Assembly (NCBI GenBank): GCA_015487635.1
Contig: WFPM01000215.1
Location: forward strand, 1 to 42,833
Direction: 5' to 3'
Source: Rhodothermus sp.
GTDB taxonomy: Bacteria; Bacteroidota; Rhodothermia; Rhodothermales; Rhodothermaceae
DNA: 42,833 nt
Part shown: one piece after another, positions 8,454 to 15,856 of the stretch
How positions within the stretch are numbered: position 1 is the first letter of the stretch
Layout: every line of letters starts with the position of its first letter
The notes under the pieces: model-generated
Told to the model about the DNA's origin: nothing
The model's database searches: none
Seen by the model: the letters and a program-made list of their open reading frames with translations, nothing else
Program-made: the position numbers and the translations under genes

Positions 8454-9230
8454 ATGCCCCTGCTGAACCCGGAATACTTGCTACGCGTGCTGCTGGTGTT
8501 TGTGCGGATCAGCGGGGTGCTGCTGGCAGCCCCGTTCTTCGGCCAGCTCTCAATTCCGGTGCGCGTGCGCGTGCTACTGGCCGTGCTGCTGGCCTACAGC
8601 CTATCGGGACTGGTACCGGGCCCGCTGCCGCCTCATACCGATCAGGCGCTCGGCTTCATCATAGCCGTAGCCCTCGAGGCACTGACCGGCCTGCTGCTGG
8701 GCTTTGCCGCGCACATGATCTTCTGGGCGGTCGAAATGGCCGGCGACCTGATCGGCTTTCAGATCGGGCTTCACATGGCCCAGGTCTTCAATCCGCTGGA
8801 GGGACACGCGGCCAACCCGATGGGGCGACTGCTTTCGCTGGCCGCGCTGATGATTTTCGTGCTGCTGGACGGCCATCACGTGGTGCTGCGTGCCCTGGTC
8901 GAGTCGTTCCGCGTCGTCCCCCTGGCCGGTGCCAACCTCGCGGCCAGCCAGCCGATGCTGGTTCAATGGGTCTGGGACTTTCTGGTACTGGCACTGCGCC
9001 TGACCGCACCGTTTATGGTGACGATCCTGCTGATCGACGTGGCCCTGGGCATCTTTGCGCGCATCGTCCCCCAGGCCGATCTGTTCTCCATTGCGCTGCC
9101 ACTCAAACTGCTCGTCGGGCTGGCACTGGCCCTGTTCTACATGCGGGCTTTCTTCCCGCTGATGGCCACGCTAATCAGCAACATCGACGACGAGCTGCTC
9201 CGGCTGCTGGGTGCCATCCTGCCGCCCTGA
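8454..9230 (+). CDS. fliR: Flagellar export gate protein FliR
   Basis: FliR is the third member of the FliPQR export gate. The 258-residue protein has about six hydrophobic segments. It includes the FliR signatures VRISGVLLAAPFFG, LGFAAHMIFWAVEMAGDLIGFQIG (in part) and LPLKLLVGLALAL. ATG 8454 is preferred over the upstream TTG in the ORF track, which lies inside fliQ. The stop codon sits in an 8-bp hairpin. A 104-nt gap then precedes flhB, the largest gap between the export genes here. Confidence 0.94.
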   Translation: MPLLNPEYLLRVLLVFVRISGVLLAAPFFGQLSIPVRVRVLLAVLLAYSLSGLVPGPLPPHTDQALGFIIAVALEALTGLLLGFAAHMIFWAVEMAGDLIGFQIGLHMAQVFNPLEGHAANPMGRLLSLAALMIFVLLDGHHVVLRALVESFRVVPLAGANLAASQPMLVQWVWDFLVLALRLTAPFMVTILLIDVALGIFARIVPQADLFSIALPLKLLVGLALALFYMRAFFPLMATLISNIDDELLRLLGAILPP

Positions 9231-9247
9231 CGGAAAGGATTTCCGTC
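9229..9247 (+). other. Perfect 8-bp hairpin at fliR stop codon
   Basis: GACGGAAA (9229-9236), loop GGA, TTTCCGTC (9240-9247). It includes two bases of the fliR stop codon and has no T-run after it, so it is not a normal intrinsic terminator. A second, 6-bp inverted repeat (CGTCCG 9285-9290, CGGACG 9305-9310) follows in the same fliR-flhB gap. These may mark mRNA processing or stability sites. Confidence 0.5.
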
Positions 9248-9334
9248 CGAGCCTGTTGGCCTGTCTCCAATGTTTTCGTTTAGCCGTCCGGCACGCTTTT
9301 TCGGCGGACGCATGCAGCCACCCCGAAATGCCGT

Positions 9335-10417
9335 ATGCCGGATCGCGATCAGAAGCAGTTCGATCCTACCCCGCGCCGCATCCAGAAGGCGCGGGAAGAA
9401 GGCAACGTCTTTCGCTCGCAGGAGACGAGCGCGGTGCTACTGCTCCTGGGCGGCCTGCTCACGCTGGCGCTGAGCCTGCCCTACGCCTACGGTCTGATGC
9501 ATCAGTTCACGGCGCGCACGCTGATGAGCGCTCCGTTCTATCCGCTTACCTCCAGCTCCGTCATCGGCGCCCTTCAGGAAGCGCTCATGGTGCTGGGACG
9601 CCTGCTGGTGCCGTTCTTTGCCCTGTTGCTGGTGATCGCCTTCGGTGTCAATGTGTGGCAGACCGGCTGGCATCCCACCCTCAAGCCGCTGCTCCCGAAG
9701 CCCGAACGAATCAGCCCGCTGCGTGGTCTGCAACGCCTGTTCTCGTCACGCGGCCTGTTCAACGTGCTCAAGGCGTTGCTGAAAATCGCCATCGTTGGCC
9801 CGATCGCCTTCCTGGTCATCTATCGGCATCTGCCCGAGATTCTTGAGTTGCACACCCATTCGCTGGAAGCGATTCTGCAGGCCACGGGTCTGTGGATGCT
9901 GCAACTGGCGGCCTACACGCTCGGGGCGCTTCTGCTGCTGTCGGCCGCCGATTTCGCCTATGAGAAATGGAAGTACCGGCAGGATCTGAAAATGACGGCG
10001 CAGGAGGTGAAGGATGAGCACCGGGAGACCGAAGGCGATCCGATGGTCAAGAGTCGGCGCCTGAAAAAAGCCCGCGAGCTGGCCCGTCGGCGCCGGCTCG
10101 ATCATGCTGTGCTGCGCTCCGACGTGGTGGTTACCAACCCGACGCACTATGCCGTCGCGTTGCGCTACGATCCGTCCGAGGCGCCGGCGCCGCGTGTCAT
10201 GGCCAAAGGCATCCGCAAGCGGGCACTGCGCATCCGGGCGCTGGCGCTGGAGCACGGCATTCCCGTCGTCGAAGATCCCCCCCTGGCAAGGGCTTTGTAT
10301 CACAACGTGCCCGAAGAGCAGGAAATCCCGGAGGAGCTGTACCTGGCCGTCGCCACCATCCTGGCCGAGATCTACCGCCAGCGCGGCCAGCGGCCCCCGG
10401 GCGCCGGCAGCCACTAA
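9335..10417 (+). CDS. flhB: Flagellar export switch protein FlhB
   Basis: FlhB controls the switch of export specificity from rod/hook to filament through autocleavage. The 360-residue protein begins with the usual soluble DPTPRRIQKAREEGNVFRSQ (in part), has four membrane segments between about 33 and 205, and a cytosolic domain with the autocleavage motif NPTH at 268-271. The following ALRYDP and RVMAKG sequences are also conserved. All the key residues are present. flhA follows 18 nt downstream. Confidence 0.97.
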   Translation: MPDRDQKQFDPTPRRIQKAREEGNVFRSQETSAVLLLLGGLLTLALSLPYAYGLMHQFTARTLMSAPFYPLTSSSVIGALQEALMVLGRLLVPFFALLLVIAFGVNVWQTGWHPTLKPLLPKPERISPLRGLQRLFSSRGLFNVLKALLKIAIVGPIAFLVIYRHLPEILELHTHSLEAILQATGLWMLQLAAYTLGALLLLSAADFAYEKWKYRQDLKMTAQEVKDEHRETEGDPMVKSRRLKKARELARRRRLDHAVLRSDVVVTNPTHYAVALRYDPSEAPAPRVMAKGIRKRALRIRALALEHGIPVVEDPPLARALYHNVPEEQEIPEELYLAVATILAEIYRQRGQRPPGAGSH

Positions 10418-10435
10418 ACCTGTTGACGTACCCCA

Positions 10436-12526
10436 ATGGCCACGTCTGTTCCGGCAACCGCGACGTCCGGTCAACCCGGTAGCCTGTTGCGGCGCTTCAA
10501 CACCGAAGCGTTGCTGGCCAGCAGCATCGTGCTCATTCTGTTCGTGATGCTGGTGCCGCTGCCGCCGTTCCTGCTGGATGTACTGCTGGCTACCAACATC
10601 ACCATCAGCCTGGCCGTTCTGCTGACGGCCTTTTACGCATCGCGTCCGCTCGAATTTGCCATCTTTCCGGGCCTGCTGCTGCTGACCACACTGTTTCGCC
10701 TTTCGCTCAACGTGGCCTCCACACGGCTGATCCTGAGCGAGGGCAAGGCCGGTGCCCTGATCAGCGCCTTCGGCCAGTTCGTCGTGGCCGGCAACTACGT
10801 GGTGGGCGCCATCATCTTCATCGTGCTGGTGGTGATCAACTTCGTGGTGATCACCAAGGGCTCCGGACGCATTGCCGAGGTAGCCGCCCGCTTCACGCTG
10901 GATGCCCTGCCCGGCAAGCAGATGGCCATCGACGCCGATCTGAATGCGGGCCTGATCGACGAAGACGAAGCGCGTAAACGGCGCGAAGAAATCGCCCGCG
11001 AGGCCGACTTCTACGGCGCCATGGACGGCGCCAGCAAGTTTGTGCGGGGCGACGCCATCGCGGGCCTGGTCATCACGGCCGTCAACATCATCGGTGGCTT
11101 TCTGATCGGCGTGTTCCAGCACGGCATGTCGGCCGCCGAAGCCGCGCAGAACTTCGTCCTGCTTTCGATCGGTGATGGGCTGGTCTCCCAGATTCCGGCA
11201 CTGCTCATCTCGACGGCCGCCGGCATCATCGTCTCACGCGCCAGCGGCGAGGCCAACCTGGCCGAAGAATTCAAGGGCCAGCTCTTCGGTCGCTCCTATC
11301 CGCTGTTGATCACCGGGAGCTTTCTGGCGCTGCTGGGCCTGGTGCCCGGCCTGCCGCTCGTGCCCTTCTGGCTGCTGGCCGGCACCACGCTACTGCTGGG
11401 CTACCAGCGTCGCCAGTTCGAACGTCGCGAAAAAGAAAAGCCTGCCCAGCCCGAAACGCAGGAGCCCGAGCCCAAGCCGAGCGACGATCCCGGCCAACTC
11501 CTCATGGTCGATCCGCTGGAGCTGGAGATCGGCTACGGCCTGATCCCACTGGTCGATCCCAACCAGCACGGCGATCTGCTGGATCGTATCAAGGTGCTAC
11601 GCCAGCAGTTGGCGTTGGAGCTGGGCATCGTCATCCCGCCGGTACGCATTCGCGACAACATGGCGCTGGGCGCCAACCGGTATGTGATCAAAATCCGGGG
11701 CAACCCGGTGGCCGAAGGCGAGGTGCTCCCCGGCTACTACCTGGCGCTGCTGCCCGAGGGGCTGGAAGAGACACCCCCGGGTCTGCGCACGACGGACCCC
11801 ACCTTCGGGCTGCCGGCACTCTGGGTGGCCGAGCGCAACCTGCCCGACGCCGAGCGCATGGGGCTGACCGTGGTCGAAGCACCGGCCGTCATCACCACGC
11901 ACCTGCTCGAGGTGCTCCGCAAAAACGCCCACCTGCTGCTGGATCGTCAGGAAGTCAAAAAACTGCTCGATAAGGTCAAAGAAACCCACCCGGCACTGAT
12001 CGAGGAGCTGACCCCCAATCTGCTCAGCATCGGTGCCATTCAGAAGGTGCTCAAGCGCCTGCTGCGCGAACGCATTCCGATCCGTGATCTGGTCTCGATC
12101 CTGGAGGCGCTGGCCGATCACGCCACCAGCACGAAAAACATCGATGTGCTGACCGAATACGTACGCCACGCGCTGGCTCCCACCATCACCCGACAGTTTC
12201 TGTCGCCTGACGGCGCCATTTATGCTTTTGTCTTAGATCCCGTGTTGGAACGCCACTTGCTGCAACAGGCAGAAGCCGGGGAGTTGCACCCCAGCACGCT
12301 GGGGCTGGAGCCGCAGCAGAGCGAGCGCTTCCTGAAGGAGGCGGAGCGGCTGACCAAGCGGCTGCTGAGTGAAGGGAAACCGCCGGTGCTGCTCACCTCG
12401 CCGGTGTTGCGGCCCGTGCTCTACAACTTCCTGGCACCCTCGATCCCGGACCTGAACGTGCTGTCTTACAACGACCTGCTACCGGACACCCGCGTGGAAG
12501 TCGTCGATCAACTGCGGCTTCCGTGA
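10436..12526 (+). CDS. flhA: Flagellar export gate protein FlhA
   Basis: FlhA is the ion-conducting, substrate-docking ring of the flagellar export apparatus. The 696-residue length is normal. The N-terminal half (to about 330) holds some eight membrane helices, including FPGLLLLTTLFRLSLNVAST and the cytoplasmic FHIPEP-family loop with ALPGKQMAIDADLNAGLI. The C-terminal half is the soluble platform for chaperones and substrates. It lies between flhB and flhF with short gaps (18 and 19 nt). Confidence 0.97.
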   Translation: MATSVPATATSGQPGSLLRRFNTEALLASSIVLILFVMLVPLPPFLLDVLLATNITISLAVLLTAFYASRPLEFAIFPGLLLLTTLFRLSLNVASTRLILSEGKAGALISAFGQFVVAGNYVVGAIIFIVLVVINFVVITKGSGRIAEVAARFTLDALPGKQMAIDADLNAGLIDEDEARKRREEIAREADFYGAMDGASKFVRGDAIAGLVITAVNIIGGFLIGVFQHGMSAAEAAQNFVLLSIGDGLVSQIPALLISTAAGIIVSRASGEANLAEEFKGQLFGRSYPLLITGSFLALLGLVPGLPLVPFWLLAGTTLLLGYQRRQFERREKEKPAQPETQEPEPKPSDDPGQLLMVDPLELEIGYGLIPLVDPNQHGDLLDRIKVLRQQLALELGIVIPPVRIRDNMALGANRYVIKIRGNPVAEGEVLPGYYLALLPEGLEETPPGLRTTDPTFGLPALWVAERNLPDAERMGLTVVEAPAVITTHLLEVLRKNAHLLLDRQEVKKLLDKVKETHPALIEELTPNLLSIGAIQKVLKRLLRERIPIRDLVSILEALADHATSTKNIDVLTEYVRHALAPTITRQFLSPDGAIYAFVLDPVLERHLLQQAEAGELHPSTLGLEPQQSERFLKEAERLTKRLLSEGKPPVLLTSPVLRPVLYNFLAPSIPDLNVLSYNDLLPDTRVEVVDQLRLP

Positions 12527-12545
12527 GCCATAGTCCCTGCAAGCC

Positions 12546-13787
12546 ATGAAACTGCATACGCTGACCGCTCCGAGCATTCAGGCCGCACTGCTGGAGGCGC
12601 GGCGCCGGTTCGGAGACGACGTGGTGCTACTGGAGTCCGTGCCGGCGCAGGGCGACCAGCCGGCCCGCATTACTGTCATGGTCGATCAGCCGCAACAGGA
12701 GGCGGAGCGGCTGCCCTTCGGCTATGCCGGCGCCAGTCGGCTGGCCCGCAAGGCAGGTGCTTCGGCGACCACGACCGACACGGCTGTCCTCACGGTCGAA
12801 CGTGGCAACGGCGGCCCACCGAGTCCGTCCGGAAACCGTGCCCACCTGGATCGGCGCGGGCAACTCTTTCCGGCAGAAACGTCCGCCGCCTCCGTCTCGA
12901 CGCCGCCCGTTCCGGCCCACCTGGCCGATCAACTCGAACGCCTGCATCGGCGGCTGACTCGGCTCGAAAGGCAACTGGGCGGAGCCCTGGTAGGCGCCTC
13001 GCATCGCTGGCTCGGACACCCACTGGCCGGCGAACTGCTACGCCAGGGCCTGCAGCCTTCGACCGTCATTCGGCTGTTCGATCGCCTGGTAGCGCAGGGC
13101 TTCGATCCCGAACAGCCCGAGGAGCAGTTGCGCTGGGCCCTGGCCCGCGAAATGCGCCGCCAGCTGGCCCCGACCACACCACGTCCACTTCAGGGGCCGC
13201 AGGTCGTCATCGGACCGGCCGGTGCCGGCAAAACCACGCTGCTGCTCAAGCTGGCCCGACATGCCGGCTTTTTCGGACGGCGCATGACGGCCGTGCTCGT
13301 GCTCCTGCCCGAAAACGTAGAAAGCCAGCCCTACCTCAGCCCCGTCGAGCTGTACCGCCGCTTCGGACTCCCGGTGCAGACGGTCGCCACGCCGCAGGAA
13401 ATGACGGCCGCGCTCCGGCGCGTGCAGGGATTCGACCAGATCCTGATCGATACCCCCTCGCTTCCGCTGCAAGAAGCCCCAGCGCGGCGGCTGCTTCTGC
13501 ACCTGCGCCAACTGCTGGCGCCTGTGCTGCCGCTGCAGGTGCTGTTCTGCCTGAACGCCACCTGCAACCTCGAAGACGTACCGCCGGACTGGATCCGACG
13601 GCTGCCGCTGGCGCCTGACGCGCTGGTGCTGACCCACTTGGACGAAGTGCGCCGGGTCGGTCGCCTTTACGACTGGCTGGTGGCCCTGGCCTGCCCGGTC
13701 GCCTGCATCTCGCGCGGTGCCCGCGTGCCCGACAGCCTCGAAGCGTTCTCTCCGGCTGCCTTTATCGAACACCTGCTCCGGCTCTGA
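12546..13787 (+). CDS. flhF: Flagellar placement GTPase FlhF, divergent G motifs
   Basis: FlhF is an SRP-family GTPase that sets flagellum position and works with FlhG. The 413-residue protein has the FlhF N-terminus (MKLHTLTAPSIQAALLEAR), a low-complexity middle (about 60-125), and an NG domain with the P-loop GPAGAGKTT (223-231). The G3 motif, normally DTAGR, reads DTPSL (302-306). The G4 motif, normally TKLDE, reads THLDE (363-367), losing the Lys that normally contacts guanine. The C-terminus keeps the RGARVPDSLEAF segment. Position between flhA and flhG supports the call. Activity could be weakened or altered. Confidence 0.88.
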   Translation: MKLHTLTAPSIQAALLEARRRFGDDVVLLESVPAQGDQPARITVMVDQPQQEAERLPFGYAGASRLARKAGASATTTDTAVLTVERGNGGPPSPSGNRAHLDRRGQLFPAETSAASVSTPPVPAHLADQLERLHRRLTRLERQLGGALVGASHRWLGHPLAGELLRQGLQPSTVIRLFDRLVAQGFDPEQPEEQLRWALAREMRRQLAPTTPRPLQGPQVVIGPAGAGKTTLLLKLARHAGFFGRRMTAVLVLLPENVESQPYLSPVELYRRFGLPVQTVATPQEMTAALRRVQGFDQILIDTPSLPLQEAPARRLLLHLRQLLAPVLPLQVLFCLNATCNLEDVPPDWIRRLPLAPDALVLTHLDEVRRVGRLYDWLVALACPVACISRGARVPDSLEAFSPAAFIEHLLRL

Positions 13788-13799
13788 CCTGCAAGGCTT

Positions 13800-14573
13800 A
13801 TGAAACGTCGTTCCACGGTTGTCGCTATCGTCAGTGGAAAGGGCGGTGTGGGTAAAAGCGTCACCGCCGTCAACCTGGCCGAAACGCTGGCCGTGCTGGG
13901 CGAGCGCGTGGCGCTGCTCGACGCCGACTTCGGACAGGGCGCCTGTGGCATCCTGCTCAACGAGACGCCCCCGGCCAGTGTGTTGGACCTGGCCATCGGA
14001 CGGGTTGAGCTGGACGACGTGCTGCATTCAACCCGCTCGGGTTTCACGCTGGTGCAGGCCGTGGCCGAACCCGGCCAGGCCGATGGCCACCACGAAGCGC
14101 TGTACCGGACGCTCGACTGGCTTCTGAAAGAACTGCGCCACACCCACACGTTCGTCCTGATTGACGCGCCGGCCGGCACCGAAGGGCCGGTGCGCTGGGC
14201 ACTCGACCGCGCCCACCTGGGCCTGTTGGTCATCGCAGGTGAACCCACGGCCGTTGCCGACGCCTACCGCCTCTGCAAACTGCTCTGGCAGCGTGTCCCC
14301 CACTATCCGCTGGGCTGTGTGGTCAACTTTGCCGACACCGAGGCCGAAGCCCGGAGCGTGGCCGACCGCTTTGCCGAGCTCACCCATCACTTTCTGCACC
14401 ATCGGCCGATGTACCTGGGCTGGGTACCTTTTTCCGCCCAAGTGCGGCAAAGCGTACACCGCCAGCAGCCGGCCGTGCACGCGCCCGGCCCCGTACGCAA
14501 CGCCTTCCAGCGGCTGGCCGAGGCACTTGTGCGCGGCATCGTCAATCAGCCGGCCTCTTGCCCCGCTTCCTGA
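13800..14573 (+). CDS. flhG: Flagellar number regulator FlhG/FleN (MinD-like ATPase)
   Basis: FlhG is a MinD/ParA-type ATPase that limits flagellar number and partners FlhF. The deviant Walker A motif GKGGVGKSVTAVNLAE starts near residue 14, and LLDADFGQGACGILL matches the MinD nucleotide-contact region. The usual DTGAG switch appears as LIDAPAG (about 119-125). The 257-residue length is normal. It starts 12 nt after flhF. No C-terminal amphipathic helix is obvious, so membrane binding is not proven by sequence. Confidence 0.9.
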   Translation: MKRRSTVVAIVSGKGGVGKSVTAVNLAETLAVLGERVALLDADFGQGACGILLNETPPASVLDLAIGRVELDDVLHSTRSGFTLVQAVAEPGQADGHHEALYRTLDWLLKELRHTHTFVLIDAPAGTEGPVRWALDRAHLGLLVIAGEPTAVADAYRLCKLLWQRVPHYPLGCVVNFADTEAEARSVADRFAELTHHFLHHRPMYLGWVPFSAQVRQSVHRQQPAVHAPGPVRNAFQRLAEALVRGIVNQPASCPAS

Positions 14574-14642
14574 GGCCGCGTGGCATGCATCTTGTTCCAA
14601 TGTATTGAAGAGTCCTAAAGCCAAGCCGTAACCGCCGACGCC

Positions 14643-14933
14643 ATGCAGAGTCTGCTCACGTACATCAGTGGCCTGCTGGGTGTGTTTATGCTTTTCCTCC
14701 AGCTCTGGCAGTTTGCACCGGTAGATCGAGCGCTGCTCACCGCTGTCCTGACGGGACTGGGTGCCTTTCTGGTGCTGCACCTTGGCTACGTGGCCATCCG
14801 ATGGATCCTGACGCTGCCCCCCCCGCGCCCCGAAGCTGCTGAAGCCGGCACGCAGGAAGAAAAAAGTACCGGCCAGGCCGAACCAGACTCCCGCGAGCAC
14901 ACACCCCGAATGACTGCACCGGCTGCTGCGTAA
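14643..14933 (+). CDS. Uncharacterised two-helix membrane protein in the flagellar operon
   Basis: I do not recognise this 96-residue product. It has two hydrophobic segments (about 5-23 and 31-56) followed by a 40-residue soluble tail rich in Pro, Glu, Ala and Thr. It lies between flhG (69-nt gap) and fliA (24-nt gap), same strand, so it is almost certainly co-transcribed with flagellar genes. Its layout (membrane hairpin and disordered tail) would fit an adaptor or a polar membrane partner of FlhF/FlhG, but that is only a guess from position. Confidence 0.65.
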   Translation: MQSLLTYISGLLGVFMLFLQLWQFAPVDRALLTAVLTGLGAFLVLHLGYVAIRWILTLPPPRPEAAEAGTQEEKSTGQAEPDSREHTPRMTAPAAA

Positions 14934-14957
14934 CGTCTGTCTGAGCGTGGCTGAGCC

Positions 14958-15719
14958 ATGGGCTACGACCTGCAACGCCTCGTTGAGCAGTATGTGGCCG
15001 ATCCTTCCTCGGCCAACCGCGAGGCCGTCGTGCTGGCAGCCGTCCCGCTGGTGCGCTCTATGATCGGACGTCTGAGCGTGCCCGATCACCCGCTCGTCAC
15101 CCGCGAAGACCTGGAAAACGTGGGGCTCATGGGGCTGCTTCAGGCGCTCGACAGTTACGATCCAGAACGTGGCACGCCCTTCGTTTCTTATGCCTACGGC
15201 CGTATCCGCGGCGCCCTGGTCGATTACCTGCGCTCGATCGATGCCCTGCCCCGCGAACGCCGCCGCAAACTTGCCGAACTGCAACAGGCCATCGATACGC
15301 TCCGCCAGACGCTCGGCGGCGAACCCGACGATCAGGATGTGGCCGACTATCTCGGCATCTCCCTTCAGGAATATTATGCCCTGCTGACCGACGCCCAGCG
15401 GCGCTTTGCGCTCTCGCTGCAGGAAACCATCGGCGACGACGGCGACCAGAGCGTGCTGGAGACCATCCCGAACGAAGATGCCGAAAAGCAATTCGAGGAA
15501 ATCGACCGTGCTTCTCTGATTGAGTACGTCACCAAACTCATCCAGCGCCTTCCCGAACGCGAGCAAAACATTCTGGCCCTCTACTACTACGAAAACCTGA
15601 CCCTGCGCGAAATCGCGCAACTCCTTGGTCTGACCGAAGCCCGCATCTCGCAAATCCTCGGGAAAACGTTGCTGACGCTGCGCACCGAGCTGCAGCGCGT
15701 CCGCTCCCGCGTAGCCTGA
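14958..15719 (+). CDS. fliA: Flagellar sigma factor FliA (sigma-28)
   Basis: FliA directs RNA polymerase to late flagellar and motility promoters. The 253-residue protein has region 2 (about 30-100; LVTREDLENVGLMGLLQAL and FVSYAYGRIRGALVDYLR, including the sigma-28-typical RIRGA), region 3 (about 105-170), and region 4 with LTLREIAQLLGLTEARISQI (about 214-233). It closes the flagellar cluster. No FlgM anti-sigma factor is seen in the window. A sigma-28-like promoter lies before motA in the same cluster. Confidence 0.95.
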   Translation: MGYDLQRLVEQYVADPSSANREAVVLAAVPLVRSMIGRLSVPDHPLVTREDLENVGLMGLLQALDSYDPERGTPFVSYAYGRIRGALVDYLRSIDALPRERRRKLAELQQAIDTLRQTLGGEPDDQDVADYLGISLQEYYALLTDAQRRFALSLQETIGDDGDQSVLETIPNEDAEKQFEEIDRASLIEYVTKLIQRLPEREQNILALYYYENLTLREIAQLLGLTEARISQILGKTLLTLRTELQRVRSRVA

Positions 15720-15741
15720 GCTGTTGAACAAATCGCCCTGG

Positions 15742-15775
15742 ATGCCGTTTTACCGCGGGCGGCATGGCCTTGCTT
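15742..15775 (+). terminator. Weak terminator-like hairpin after fliA
   Basis: ATGCCG (15742-15747) and CGGCAT (15760-15765) form a 6-bp stem with a 12-nt loop, followed after nine bases by a TTTTT run. The distance between stem and T-run makes it weak. It is the only candidate end signal for the long flagellar operon. Confidence 0.3.
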
Positions 15776-15856
15776 TTTCGCTTGGGCTGTGCCCTTCTTT
15801 TTGTTAACTTCCGCTTGTTTTTCCGCGAGGGAGCCAACCAAACCGAGTTTGCGCGC

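Noticed and set aside
9746-11122. 458-codon minus-strand ORF over flhB and flhA
   Set aside because: Gln/His/Gly/Asp-rich shadow translation opposite clear FlhB and FlhA sequence.
14028-15731. 567-codon minus-strand ORF across flhG, the membrane ORF and fliA
   Set aside because: It is antisense to well-recognised proteins, low in recognisable domains, and explained by GC-rich codon bias on the opposite strand.
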